Below are positions 16,347 to 26,524 of a DNA stretch of 64,000 nucleotides, piece by piece (the first letter of the stretch is position 1; every line of letters starts with the position of its first letter). Source of the stretch: Porticoccaceae bacterium (GTDB taxonomy: Bacteria; Pseudomonadota; Gammaproteobacteria; Pseudomonadales; Porticoccaceae); NCBI GenBank assembly GCA_018069525.1, contig JAGPUQ010000016.1, forward strand, positions 1-64,000, given 5' to 3'. Under the pieces are notes generated by a model, which was not told where the DNA came from, made no database searches, and was given only the letters and a program-made list of their open reading frames with translations. A program made the position numbers and the translations under genes.

Positions 16347-18035
16347 ATGAAGTTTTCAAAACTACCATTAAGCGTCGCTATTGCAGCGGCAGTCAGCACA
16401 GGCTTTGCCTATGCCGACGACGACTACGACTACGAGATGGACAGCAGTTCTGTCGAAATCGATAAAACTATCGTCTATAACCAAAACATCCGTAACAGCG
16501 GTCAAATTACGACCATGGGACTGATATTGGTTGATTCCTCTGCAGTAGCGGTATCCGAAGTCAAACAAGAAAGTGGCGACAATAGCGTTACTAATGAGTT
16601 CGACACCCAAAACACCGCCACTTTGTCTAACACTGTGCTACAAGATGCTAGCGGTAATATCGGTGTTAACGTTGCCGCTGGTGACAACAATGTTCAGCAG
16701 AACTCTGTTGCCATTGCCAATGCCAGCAGTGCTAATAGCAGCACAACCCTGAGCGTTGACTACACAGAAGGTGCTACCAACCACTACGATAGTCAAAATA
16801 CCGATGACTACAACTCGACCGACGAGTCCCAACAGGCCAATGCCTGGGAAGTTAGTGGGGCTGCAAGCGGCTCGCATACCCGGACTGATTCCGTCACCGT
16901 GGATGCCTGGAGTGTCAATACTGTGCAAGATGTCTCTGCTGAAGGCGACGCGACCGGCAGTGCCCGTGGTGGCGGCGGTGCCGAAGCTGAAGGCATGGCA
17001 GCCTGGGGCGAATTCGGCGTCCACGGCGGCGGCGGCGGCAGCGTAGATTTCCTGGATAATGGTGAAACCCAGGATACTGATGCCTCCTTTAGTGCCCATA
17101 CCGATGGCCAGGCCAACGGTAGCGCTCAGTTCGATCAGACTGATACATTGGACTGGAATGTAGCCGGTAGCGCGTCTCACTCAGACAGTGAGTACCATGA
17201 TGAAAACGTCGATCGGACGCATTCGGATAACACCGTCAATGACAGCGATTATCGTCTGACTGTTGCATTCGATGCTGACTTCGTCTTCGGTGGTTCGGCA
17301 GATGCTGAGACCTTCTCCGAGCAGTACGCTTACTACAACATGACTACTAATAATGGCGTAATTAACTCCGCCAGCGTTGGTGATAATGTTGCTCAAGGTG
17401 CTGCCGGTAATATTGGTATTAATGTCGCAGCTGGTAACAGTAACGTACAAACCAATCAGTTGGCTCTTGCTAACAATGAAGGTGTACTGTCTACGGCAAC
17501 CGCTTCTTCCTACCAATCTGCCTATGACAACACCACCTACAACAACTCGTTGACTGTGTATGAAACTAAATCTGTCGGAGTCGAGCTGTCTGGTTCAGCT
17601 ACTGGCACTTATAGTGGAATCTCGGATCAGTTCGGCGACGTGTATCTTGATACCTGGGCTGAAGGAGCAGACGGTGGTACCGCACACAACAACACTACCG
17701 GACCAACTGGACACATTGATGTGGACAGCCAGGCTGAAGGTGCTCAGGATCGCAATAGCGATGGTGGCGCATTAAGCTTCAATGAAAATGGCGAACTTGC
17801 TCTGAGCAACATAGCTCTGACAGGTAACGTCTTCTACCGTGAAGCGCGCTATATGGGTCACCGCAACACCGCTACATTGGGTGACAATGCCCTGGCTGGT
17901 GCTTCAGGCAACATCGGCGTGAACATTGCTGCGGGTACTAACAACCTGCAAGGCAATGCACTGGCTATCTCTAATGCCAGCCTCGCTGTCGGTGGTGGTA
18001 CTGGTGGTACTGGTGGTAGTGAGGTCACGCCATAA
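16347..18035 (+). CDS. Secreted three-repeat fibre protein, FapC-like (major amyloid subunit)
   Basis: The product is 562 residues, with AAGGAG before ATG 16347. The signal peptide is MKFSKLPLSVAIAAAVSTGF followed by AYA, then an acidic mature start (DDDYDYEMD). Three repeats occur at ~87-125, 341-375 and 507-542 with core ASGNIGVNVAAGDNNVQQN and close variants. They are separated by long linkers (~215 and ~130 residues) rich in Gly, Ser, Asn, Asp and Thr. This R1-L1-R2-L2-R3 layout is that of FapC, the main Pseudomonas functional amyloid. It has no cysteine at all, whereas Pseudomonas FapC carries a CxxC near its end. The tail is a GGTGG repeat. The product should be exported through the FapF-like pore and polymerise on the cell surface. 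Confidence 0.75.
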   Translation: MKFSKLPLSVAIAAAVSTGFAYADDDYDYEMDSSSVEIDKTIVYNQNIRNSGQITTMGLILVDSSAVAVSEVKQESGDNSVTNEFDTQNTATLSNTVLQDASGNIGVNVAAGDNNVQQNSVAIANASSANSSTTLSVDYTEGATNHYDSQNTDDYNSTDESQQANAWEVSGAASGSHTRTDSVTVDAWSVNTVQDVSAEGDATGSARGGGGAEAEGMAAWGEFGVHGGGGGSVDFLDNGETQDTDASFSAHTDGQANGSAQFDQTDTLDWNVAGSASHSDSEYHDENVDRTHSDNTVNDSDYRLTVAFDADFVFGGSADAETFSEQYAYYNMTTNNGVINSASVGDNVAQGAAGNIGINVAAGNSNVQTNQLALANNEGVLSTATASSYQSAYDNTTYNNSLTVYETKSVGVELSGSATGTYSGISDQFGDVYLDTWAEGADGGTAHNNTTGPTGHIDVDSQAEGAQDRNSDGGALSFNENGELALSNIALTGNVFYREARYMGHRNTATLGDNALAGASGNIGVNIAAGTNNLQGNALAISNASLAVGGGTGGTGGSEVTP

Positions 18036-18067
18036 GTAAGTTCTACATTACTAATGTGATGTTATTT

Positions 18068-18099
18068 GTGGGGTATCAGCCTTTGGGCTGGTGCTCCAC
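18068..18099 (+). terminator. Strong hairpin between fibre gene and peptidase gene (partial terminator or mRNA 3' stabiliser)
   Basis: GTGGGGTATCAGCC pairs over 14 positions (three G-U wobbles) with GGCTGGTGCTCCAC around a TTTG loop. Only a weak T-rich tail follows. Between a presumably abundant fibre mRNA and a low-need peptidase gene, it would suit transcript processing or partial termination that lowers expression of the downstream genes. Confidence 0.6.
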
Positions 18100-18211
18100 A
18101 CGTTTAAGTTTTCAAGTAGTAAACTAAGCAGTAACGAATAGACTTTGATAGTAGTAGCGGTATATAAAACCATAGTATTCGTAAACTGGAATAGACAGCG
18201 GTAATAAGATA

Positions 18212-19054
18212 GTGAACAACATTTCATTCAAGCTCTCAGCGCAAAGCCTCAAAGCAAATATGCTCGAAGCGCTGAGCCTACAGGTACCAGTCACCAGCGC
18301 CAATACAACGGGACGCCATTTTTTGCGACCGTTTATTATCAACTCCCAAAATAAGCTCTTTACGGCCCAACTTGTCGTGGGCTTGCTGGTTTTTTTTCTG
18401 TTCACCCAAACTAATTCAAGCACCGCATCGCCGATGAACTTTTACGACATCGGAGGTGTAGGCTATTTCAACAAATCCATTTCCAGTATGCGAGAAAGTA
18501 GATTTACTGATCTGGTGGAACAAAAATACGACTTTAGCTGTGGCGCCGCAGCGGTCACTACTATACTTCGCTACGCCTACAACCAGGATGTCACCGAGCT
18601 TGATGTTCTTGAGGGCCTGGCCAAGGTAAGCGACGAAGACGTGGTTCGAGAAAAAGGTTTTTCTCTGCTCGACCTAAGACGTTATGTCGATTCGCTGGGC
18701 ATGAGAGGCCGCGGCTATGAAATACCAGCCGAGATGCTACCCCGAGTCAACATTCCAGCTATTGTGTTGTTAAACATTCGAGGCTACCAACATTTTGTGG
18801 TTTTTAAACGTTTAATCGACGACGAAGTTTATATCGGTGATCCGGCACTAGGTAACCGAATTATGAGTAAAGACGAGTTTATAGCCGCGTGGAACGGGTC
18901 TATCTTTGTGATAATTGGCAAGAACTTCGATCGCTACACCGTGCTACGTCAGCCCGCGGAAGCACTCACCGCACGCAAATTTTTACACGGTATGGCGCCT
19001 GTAACGAATTCCGAATTAATGGATTTTGGCTTTACCAATGCCGACCTATTTTGA
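18212..19054 (+). CDS. C39-family cysteine peptidase, FapD-like
   Basis: The product is 280 residues from GTG 18212 (ATG 18260 is an alternative; the ribosome-binding site is weak). A hydrophobic segment at ~51-66 (FTAQLVVGLLVFFLF) is a signal anchor after a long N-region. The papain-like C39 domain has the catalytic Cys in KYDFSCGAAAV (C110), with the preceding acidic/Gln oxyanion region. The His is in GYQHFVVF (H192) and the Asp in IGDPALG (D208). In Pseudomonas the equivalent FapD is needed for Fap export and acts in the periplasm. C39 domains of bacteriocin exporters cut after double-glycine leaders. Gene order, fibre-fibre-C39-unknown-porin, parallels fapBCDEF. Confidence 0.82.
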   Translation: MNNISFKLSAQSLKANMLEALSLQVPVTSANTTGRHFLRPFIINSQNKLFTAQLVVGLLVFFLFTQTNSSTASPMNFYDIGGVGYFNKSISSMRESRFTDLVEQKYDFSCGAAAVTTILRYAYNQDVTELDVLEGLAKVSDEDVVREKGFSLLDLRRYVDSLGMRGRGYEIPAEMLPRVNIPAIVLLNIRGYQHFVVFKRLIDDEVYIGDPALGNRIMSKDEFIAAWNGSIFVIIGKNFDRYTVLRQPAEALTARKFLHGMAPVTNSELMDFGFTNADLF

Positions 19055-19114
19055 ACTTACTGTTCTGACTACTTAGATCAACGATTATCGTATTGTGACA
19101 TGGAGGATCCAAAA

Positions 19115-19900
19115 ATGAATCAGTATTTATTAAAGAATGGCCTATCAGGCAAACGTCCTTCTAGAATCAAGGTCGCATTTGTATCGCTCGCGCTGACGGC
19201 AAGTACCGTCTGTTATGCACCACACAGTTCGGCTGCGTTGTTTAACGAACTTAGCATAAATGAATTGTCCGAAATTCGCGGCAAATTTCTCACAAGTACT
19301 AACGAGTTATTGTATTTCGGCTTGAGCATGGTGACCACCTGGGGTACGCCTTCTGGGACACAGTCATCAGGAGTGCTACTGAGCTTTGACCTTAGCAGTA
19401 CCACACCATCGGTAACAGTTTCCCAAACTGGGTCGTTGGGCGAGGAAATTGACAATGCGCCCATCATTGAACCCGACACTGCATTACAACAGATATCGGG
19501 GGGCGTGCAGAGCATTCAAGTGGGCGGGAACGGTAATACCCTGGAAAATCAACTTGAATTAAATGTTGACGGTTCTGCAGATACGGCTCAGATTGTATCG
19601 TCAGTCGATTTAGCCACAGGTGTACGGACGTATAAATCTGGCGATGGCGTCATTACACAATTCACCAACACCGGGAATAGTATTGGATACGCGATACAGA
19701 CGGATGCTGGCACAGTTATTCAACAACTGGGTGGAAACCCCCTCGACAACCACCAGTTGTTGCAATCCATAAATATTCGCGGCAACATGCAGTCCATTCT
19801 AAATACCATCGGGCTTGATGTGCGTTTAAATAATAATCAGCAACTAAAGCAGACTGCTCTCGGTTTTACCGACAGTACGATGTTGTTCGGTTTACGTTGA
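19115..19900 (+). CDS. Secreted protein at the fapE position, with a leader-peptide-like motif
   Basis: GGAGGA at 19102-19107 places the start at ATG 19115 rather than 19100, giving 261 residues. A signal peptide (VAFVSLALTASTVCYAPHSS then AA) is followed by LFNELSINELSEIRGKF, which resembles double-glycine leader peptides (LSxxELxxIxGG) that C39 domains recognise, with GK in place of GG. The mature part is rich in Asn, Gln, Gly, Ser and Thr, with beta-type stretches such as GGVQSIQVGGNGNTLENQLE and LLQSINIRGNMQSILNTIGL. The only Cys is in the signal peptide, unlike Pseudomonas FapE with its CxC. It may be a minor fibre component or a substrate of the adjacent peptidase. The function is not known. 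Confidence 0.6.
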   Translation: MNQYLLKNGLSGKRPSRIKVAFVSLALTASTVCYAPHSSAALFNELSINELSEIRGKFLTSTNELLYFGLSMVTTWGTPSGTQSSGVLLSFDLSSTTPSVTVSQTGSLGEEIDNAPIIEPDTALQQISGGVQSIQVGGNGNTLENQLELNVDGSADTAQIVSSVDLATGVRTYKSGDGVITQFTNTGNSIGYAIQTDAGTVIQQLGGNPLDNHQLLQSINIRGNMQSILNTIGLDVRLNNNQQLKQTALGFTDSTMLFGLR

Positions 19901-19974
19901 TCCGCTCTGCAGTAAACAGCTAGTTAATTTCTGTCGGTTGGATTTCACCCAAGGCTGCAGGGTAGACTAGCAAA

Positions 19975-20006
19975 GCTCGTCACGTTAAGAAGTGACGGGC
20001 TTTTTT
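19975..20006 (+). terminator. Rho-independent terminator
   Basis: GCTCGTCAC pairs with GTGACGGGC (9 bp, one wobble) around GTTAAGAA and is followed by TTTTTT at 20001-20006. It should end the operon after the fapE-position gene, so the exporter gene at 20122 needs its own promoter or read-through. Confidence 0.88.
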
Positions 20007-20121
20007 CAAAGAAGCGGGGCACGCAGCGTTCCTATCTGCGTTTCATTCGCGGTATATATGTCCGTAATCTATTGAGAAATCAATACGGATTTGACGAATT
20101 TGTTCAAGCGAGGACTATACG

Positions 20122-21456
20122 ATGAAATTAAGGACAATAAACATACTGGCGCTTGCCCTTTGGATCGCGAATATACAACCATCTATCGCCGCAGAAAATC
20201 CAGAATCAAAAGACCTTAGTCCCAGCAATCTGGACGCGGCCTCGTCCACTGTTGATGCTGCAGGAGCGACTGAGAAACAAGCTGCGCAAAATGCCAGGAT
20301 GAGAGAAGAGTTGAATTATCTAAAAAATACCAACTTACAAATGATGCGTCGTATTCAGGCGCTGGAAAGGCAGTTGGCTGTAGGTTCTAGGACTGGGACT
20401 GGAAGCCCTGCGCAAGCCACTGACAACCAATCCACCCGTAGCGCTGATGCCACCTCGCCCGGGACAGCTAGTGGCGAAGGGAAGGTTAAAAAATCTGCTG
20501 GGAAAAGTCGTGGCGTAAGCGATCTGGTTTTGGAAGAACACACTTTATTCGACCAAACCTTTTCTCTCGAATTGGGTTTTGAAATGTCGCACTTTGACCA
20601 AAACCAACTCATCCTTAATGGCTTTCTCGCACTGGATGCCATTTTTCTGGGTGACTTGAGTGTTGACGAGATTGAAGGCGATATACTTAGGACCACCCTG
20701 CTAGGTCGCTGGGGTGTTACCGACCGTCTACAATTGAGCCTGGGTATTCCATGGGTTTACCGAGAAACCACCACTCGCTCGCGAGGCGTCGACCTTTCTT
20801 CAATCATCGTGTCAGAACAGTCGGTCGACGACAGCGATATTGGCGATATCTTCCTGGGTGTAAGTTATCAACTGTTCCCGGAAACCTACACACGGCCCGA
20901 CATTGTTTTAAATTTTGGTGTCACCGCACCCACCGGTCGAGAACCTTATGGTATCGATTTTATTGAGGACCCGTCCAATACTAATCTGGTCTTCCCATCG
21001 GAGCTCCCCACGGGTTCAGGTTTGTGGCAAACTACTGCAGGAGTCTCGTTTTTAAAAACTACTGACCCTGCTATCCTTTTCGCAAGCTTTAATTACATCC
21101 ACTATTTGGAGGAAAGTTTTAGCGATATCGGCGCTGATCCCAACGCGGCCCCTGCGCCCGGTGAAGTTCAGCTAGGGGATGCATTTCAAGTTGCTGCGGG
21201 TATCGCGTTCGCGATTAACGACCGTACCAGCTATAGCATGTCTTTCACTCAACGCTGGACCGACGAAACCCAAATCACTCAACCAGGACTGGGTAGTCGC
21301 GACATTCTTGGCTCGGATGCCACTACGGGCACATTTGATATTGGCGTCACTTATGCCCTTAGCGATCGACTCTCAATGGTAACTAACCTGGGTATGGGGC
21401 TCACCAATGAAACTTCAGATTACACTTTCGCGCTGAAATTCCCCTACCGATTTTAA
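20122..21456 (+). CDS. Outer-membrane exporter, FapF-like (coiled-coil plus beta-barrel)
   Basis: The product is 444 residues, with GAGGA 7 nt before ATG 20122. The signal peptide is MKLRTINILALALWIANIQP followed by SIAA. Residues ~50-88 form a heptad coiled coil (REELNYLKNTNLQMMRRIQALERQ). A Ser/Thr/Gly linker and a C-terminal barrel follow, rich in alternating aromatic strands and ending FALKFPYRF with the terminal Phe typical of outer-membrane beta-barrels. Size and order match FapF, a trimeric outer-membrane pore whose N-terminal helices gate fibre export. DUF-type 'transporter' annotations are common for such proteins. It lies beyond a terminator but in the same direction as the fibre genes. 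Confidence 0.8.
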   Translation: MKLRTINILALALWIANIQPSIAAENPESKDLSPSNLDAASSTVDAAGATEKQAAQNARMREELNYLKNTNLQMMRRIQALERQLAVGSRTGTGSPAQATDNQSTRSADATSPGTASGEGKVKKSAGKSRGVSDLVLEEHTLFDQTFSLELGFEMSHFDQNQLILNGFLALDAIFLGDLSVDEIEGDILRTTLLGRWGVTDRLQLSLGIPWVYRETTTRSRGVDLSSIIVSEQSVDDSDIGDIFLGVSYQLFPETYTRPDIVLNFGVTAPTGREPYGIDFIEDPSNTNLVFPSELPTGSGLWQTTAGVSFLKTTDPAILFASFNYIHYLEESFSDIGADPNAAPAPGEVQLGDAFQVAAGIAFAINDRTSYSMSFTQRWTDETQITQPGLGSRDILGSDATTGTFDIGVTYALSDRLSMVTNLGMGLTNETSDYTFALKFPYRF

Positions 21457-21484
21457 ATACCAACGAATTAGTTTCTATCTTTTT

Positions 21485-21510
21485 AACCGGGTTTTATCCC
21501 GGTTTTTTTT
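21485..21510 (+). terminator. Rho-independent terminator after the FapF-like gene
   Basis: AACCGGG (21485-21491), a loop TTTTAT and CCCGGTT (21498-21504) are followed by an unbroken T run to 21510. It lies 29 nt after the stop and closes the amyloid locus. Confidence 0.9.
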
Positions 21511-21571
21511 AGCTATAGCATTTCTTTTTTAGGCATCGACTGATTCGCCCAGCTTACATACCATCATTCAC

Positions 21572-21604
21572 AAAAAAACGCTCGCAGTAAAAAACCACGA
21601 GCGT
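21572..21604 (-). terminator. Rho-independent terminator of the alcohol dehydrogenase gene
   Basis: On the minus strand ACGCTCG, a 13 nt loop and CGAGCGT are followed by seven T (A72-A78 of the plus strand). It lies about 60 nt past the stop of the dehydrogenase gene that starts at 22722. Confidence 0.85.
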
Positions 21605-21666
21605 CTTATTTATAAGTTTATGTTTTATATAAACTTATTTACAACAAGACTAAAGCCAGTCAGAAA

Positions 21667-22722
21667 TTATTCCCAGCTCACCACCGTAGTACCAACAGTA
21701 CCGTAACTACCCATAGACTCAATCACTGCCGGTGCTTCCTCAATCGGAATCACGCTGGTGATCATTTCACCGGGGCGAAGTTTGCCCGATTGCACCATAT
21801 TTAACATGGCACCGTAACGTCTAGGCTGCATACCAATAGTACCTATCAGTTGAAGTTCCATCGCCACCATCATATCCACGGGCAAAGAAACAAAACCTTC
21901 TTCGGCACGAGACGTTAATCCGATTTGTAAATGACGGCCGCGCTTTTTCAAGCTCATCACCGAGTTGAGGCAGGTCGCAGCAATACCGAGGGCATCAACG
22001 GATACATCGACACCACCCTTGGTATATTCCTTGACCGCTTCTGCGACGTTGCCGCTACCCGCATTAATGGTATGCACGGCACCCATTTTTCTGGCAACTT
22101 CCAAACTTTTGTCGTTGATATCAATGGCGATCACATTGGCACCAACGGCATTTGCGATCTGGATTGCAGCCAGGCCAATACCGCCACAGCCGTGAATTGC
22201 CACCCATTCGCCACCACTGACTTTTACCTGATCGACAATGCCGTGAAAGGAGGTCATAAAACGACAACCCATTCCCGCCGCCTCAGTAAAGGCTACGGAT
22301 TCCGGCAAGCTCACCAGATTCATGTCTGCTTTCAGAATGTGGGCGTATTCGCCGTAGCCACCGGAAGTTGCAAAGCCCGCTAACTTACCTTCACCGCAGG
22401 TATTTTGATGTCCGCCCAGGCAATACTCACACGCACCGCAACCGAGGTTAAACGGACAAACGACTCGGTCACCTACTTTGTAACCCTTAACCTGGGAGCC
22501 TACTTCTGCCACGGTGCCAACAAATTCGTGGCCAATTACGTGAGGTAATTCCGGCTGTAGGCCCAACCAGTCCCAGTCGCCAACGCAAACGTGCCAATCA
22601 CTACGACACACGCCATTCGCGGCTACTTTGATGATGGCATCTTCTGGGCCGCACTTAGGTTCGGCCCAGTTTTGATGGATGACCATGGGAGTATTAAACG
22701 CTTCGAGTACCGCTGCCTTCAT
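21667..22722 (-). CDS. Zinc-dependent alcohol dehydrogenase (MDR family)
   Basis: This is a 351-residue medium-chain dehydrogenase. The catalytic zinc ligands are C39 (NGVCRSDWH) and H65-E66 (GHEF). The structural zinc is held by C95, C98, C101 and C109 in GCGACEYCLGGHQNTC. The Rossmann motif is GCGGIG (residue ~180), with VIAIDINDKSL after it, whose Asp favours NAD. The close family includes 6-hydroxycyclohexenoyl-CoA-type and general alcohol dehydrogenases; the substrate is not predictable. It stands alone with its own terminator, downstream of purA in the same direction but 195 nt away, so it is probably a separate unit. Confidence 0.88.
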   Translation of the reverse strand: MKAAVLEAFNTPMVIHQNWAEPKCGPEDAIIKVAANGVCRSDWHVCVGDWDWLGLQPELPHVIGHEFVGTVAEVGSQVKGYKVGDRVVCPFNLGCGACEYCLGGHQNTCGEGKLAGFATSGGYGEYAHILKADMNLVSLPESVAFTEAAGMGCRFMTSFHGIVDQVKVSGGEWVAIHGCGGIGLAAIQIANAVGANVIAIDINDKSLEVARKMGAVHTINAGSGNVAEAVKEYTKGGVDVSVDALGIAATCLNSVMSLKKRGRHLQIGLTSRAEEGFVSLPVDMMVAMELQLIGTIGMQPRRYGAMLNMVQSGKLRPGEMITSVIPIEEAPAVIESMGSYGTVGTTVVSWE

Positions 22723-22917
22723 CAGAACACCTCATAGAATTATTTTTCAGGTGAGCAACCTTAATCCTTCCAGGCTTAAACTGTCAAGCAAGCCTGAGGG
22801 CGCACGGATATTGAGGAATGACCCATTATTTTCTAATAAAGCAGACTGCTTCGAGTAGACACAGTCGAGCCTTAGCTAACTGCAATTGAGCATGAGATGG
22901 GGGTAGTTTTGTCGATT

Positions 22918-24216
<1,299 letters not shown>

Positions 24217-24286
24217 TTAAACACTCGATTTTTTAACTTTGATTTGTGATTGCTGTACCTGGATGACTGTAGCATCCCGATGGCTG

Positions 24287-25531
24287 CTAAATAACCTCAA
24301 CCTGAAAACTACCGTCCCGGTACTTCAGTATCCGGTCGCAGCAAAGCTCGTTGTAATCCGCTTGCTGTCCCGGGAAGCCACACACCACTCGCTGTCCCGC
24401 TGCACGCAGCTCGCTGACCATTTTTTCTAACTCGGACGCAGCTACTCCAACAGTCCCTGATTTTGACTCTGCCTCTCGCCCTGCCTCTGATTCGGATAAG
24501 GCCGGAGCATAAATACCGGCCGCGATGGGTTCTGCACCATCGATCAGGTCTGCCAGAAAACCCAAATCCAGACCAAAGCCGGTAGCCGGTCGAGCGCGAC
24601 CAAATTGTTCGCCCACGTGATCGTAGCGACCTCCGTGTCCGAGCGCCACCGGACTAGCTGCCCCGTAGGCGGCAAACACAATACCCGTGTGATAGTGGTA
24701 ACCACGCAGTTCGCCAAGGTCAAGAAACAACTCCACCCCCGGACAATCCCGCTGCAACCCGGCAACCACGGCTTGTAACTCTGCTAACGCTGCGAGCACT
24801 CCGTCGGGCGCACCCGACAACACTTGCTCTGCGCGCGCCAATACCGAGGCATCGCCGCACAAACCGGGTAAAGCCACCAGAATATCAGCCATAGCGGAGT
24901 CGCTGATGTGCTCGGCAACCCACGCTTCTAATGACGCATCTTTTTGCTGAAGCAGATCAAATAATTCAAGTTTGCGAGCCGCATCAATGGTCAGAGCCTG
25001 TTCAATACCCCGATAAATACCGACGTGCCCGATATCTAAATGAAGCTGTTCAACCCCCGCCAGGGTGAGCGACTCCACTAATAGGCGAATCACTTCGCGA
25101 TCCGCATCAAGTCGGGCTTCGCCAAACAACTCTACGCCCACCTGAATCGGCGAACGGGTTTCCAGGGCACTGCGCGGGCGGGTATACAAGACCTGTCCGG
25201 CGTAGCAAAAGCGGCTTGGGTTGTCTCGGCGCAGGCTGTGGGCATCCATACGCGCCACCTGTGGCGTAATATCCGCACGCACCCCCATCATCCGACCACT
25301 GAGCTGGTCGGTGATTTTAAAGGTCATTAAATCCAGATCAGAACTCGAATCAGAGCCAGAACTACTGAACAGGGACTCGGTAAATTCCGCCAGGGGCGGC
25401 ACCACTAAGTCGTAGCCCCAGGTGTGATACAAATCGAGTAGCCGCCGCCGCAACCGTTCCACCTTATAGGCTCGGCTTGGCAATATATCTTCTATACCGT
25501 CCGGCAATAGCCAGCGATCGTTAACACTCAT
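24287..25531 (-). CDS. hisZ: ATP phosphoribosyltransferase regulatory subunit HisZ
   Basis: This is a 414-residue class II tRNA-synthetase-like protein without the full catalytic set of HisRS. In bacteria with a short HisG, HisZ forms an octamer with HisG and gives histidine feedback control. Landmarks: LLPDGIEDILPSRAYKVERL, then motif-2 like RADITPQVARMDAH and CYAGQVLYTRP. The C-terminal segment GHGGRYDHVGEQFG resembles the HisA-type histidine-binding loop. Two Ser/Glu-rich insertions (SSSGSDSSSDLDL and SESEAGREAESKSG) are unusual and may be repeat expansions. It implies a short-form HisG elsewhere. It sits between hflC and purA, as commonly seen. Confidence 0.93.
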   Translation of the reverse strand: MSVNDRWLLPDGIEDILPSRAYKVERLRRRLLDLYHTWGYDLVVPPLAEFTESLFSSSGSDSSSDLDLMTFKITDQLSGRMMGVRADITPQVARMDAHSLRRDNPSRFCYAGQVLYTRPRSALETRSPIQVGVELFGEARLDADREVIRLLVESLTLAGVEQLHLDIGHVGIYRGIEQALTIDAARKLELFDLLQQKDASLEAWVAEHISDSAMADILVALPGLCGDASVLARAEQVLSGAPDGVLAALAELQAVVAGLQRDCPGVELFLDLGELRGYHYHTGIVFAAYGAASPVALGHGGRYDHVGEQFGRARPATGFGLDLGFLADLIDGAEPIAAGIYAPALSESEAGREAESKSGTVGVAASELEKMVSELRAAGQRVVCGFPGQQADYNELCCDRILKYRDGSFQVEVI

Positions 25532-25582
25532 CAGACATCCACATTCGAAAAGCCGGTACCCGAATACGCTCCCGGCTGCATT

Positions 25583-25641
25583 TTTATTTACGTATTTATT
25601 TACGTATTTATGTACGTACTTATTGACTACTTATTAACGTA
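25583..25641 (-). repeat. Five tandem ~12 bp units after the hflC stop
   Basis: Plus-strand units are TTTATTTACGTA (25583-25594), the same (25595-25606), TTTATGTACGTA, CTTATTGACTA (11 bp) and CTTATTAACGTA (25630-25641). Read in the hflC direction every unit contains a TAA. They begin 8 nt after the hflC stop and fill the hflC-hisZ gap. Confidence 0.85.
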
Positions 25642-25648
25642 GCAATCG

Positions 25649-26524
25649 CTACGGTTTGCCGCCATGTTGATCTTTAAGATAACGGAAGTAATCGCTGTCC
25701 GGTTTTACTAACACCATGTCCTGAGCCGAAAACGATTCCCGATACGCTTTCAGACTACGTGTAAACGAATAAAACTCAGCGTCTTTGGTGAAGGCCTCGG
25801 CATACGTCGCCGCCGCTACTGCATCACCCATACCGCGAACCTCTTCCGCTTCCCGGTAGGCATTGGCTTGTATCACCGTGACTTGACGATCCGCCTGCGC
25901 GTGAATTTCTATAGCAGACTCCCGACCTTTAGCTCGAATTTCCTTCGCTTCTTTCTCTCGCTCAGCCGTCATCCGTCGGTACACATCTTTACTCAGCGTC
26001 TCCGGAAGATCGATGCGCTTCACTCGAACGTCGACAATCTCTACCCCAAGTGAGGCTTTAACCGTTTCATTAAGGTCACGGGTAATATGGTGCATCAATT
26101 CGTCACGACTACCGGAGACCACTTCATGAAGGGTTCGGGTACCAAACTGATTTCGCAGACCATCATTAATACGATCGGCCAAACGCTTAACCGCATCGCT
26201 CTCAATGCCGCCAATGGCCTTGTAGTAGGCCTGCACATCAACGATTCGCCACTTGGCATAGGAATCGACAATTAAACGTTTGCCTTCAACCGTAAAAAAG
26301 CTCTCCGGCTTGGCGTCCACGGTCAATACACGGGCGTCAAACTTACGCACTTTTTCAATCAGGGGCCAACGCATATGTATCCCCGGTAAAATGTCGGCTT
26401 CTACTATGCGACCAAACTGCAGCTTGATTGCGCGTTCGGTCTCATCGATCACAAACAACGAGTTGTACGCAATAAATGCAATTATGCCAACAACGGACAA
26501 AGTAATTTTTTGTTTACTGTTCAT
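25649..26524 (-). CDS. hflC: HflC, SPFH-family modulator of FtsH
   Basis: This 291-residue SPFH/prohibitin-family protein has one N-terminal membrane anchor (ITLSVVGIIAFIAYNSLFVI) and a periplasmic SPFH domain (ETERAIKLQFGRIVEADILP). A long charged helix follows (EREKEAKEIRAKGRESAIEI). It forms, with HflK, the membrane cage that surrounds FtsH and limits its access to membrane substrates. Its ATG overlaps the hflK stop by one base (TGATG), which implies translational coupling and fits the 1:1 complex. Confidence 0.96.
   Translation of the reverse strand: MNSKQKITLSVVGIIAFIAYNSLFVIDETERAIKLQFGRIVEADILPGIHMRWPLIEKVRKFDARVLTVDAKPESFFTVEGKRLIVDSYAKWRIVDVQAYYKAIGGIESDAVKRLADRINDGLRNQFGTRTLHEVVSGSRDELMHHITRDLNETVKASLGVEIVDVRVKRIDLPETLSKDVYRRMTAEREKEAKEIRAKGRESAIEIHAQADRQVTVIQANAYREAEEVRGMGDAVAAATYAEAFTKDAEFYSFTRSLKAYRESFSAQDMVLVKPDSDYFRYLKDQHGGKP

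Noticed and set aside
16638-17180. 180-codon minus-strand frame inside the FapC-like gene
   Set aside because: Antisense shadow of low-complexity repeats; the plus-strand gene has signal peptide, ribosome-binding site and repeat architecture.
20007-20121. Second sigma54 promoter before the FapF-like gene
   Set aside because: GGGGCACGCAGCGTTCC has a good -24 half but no GC at the required 10 nt distance.
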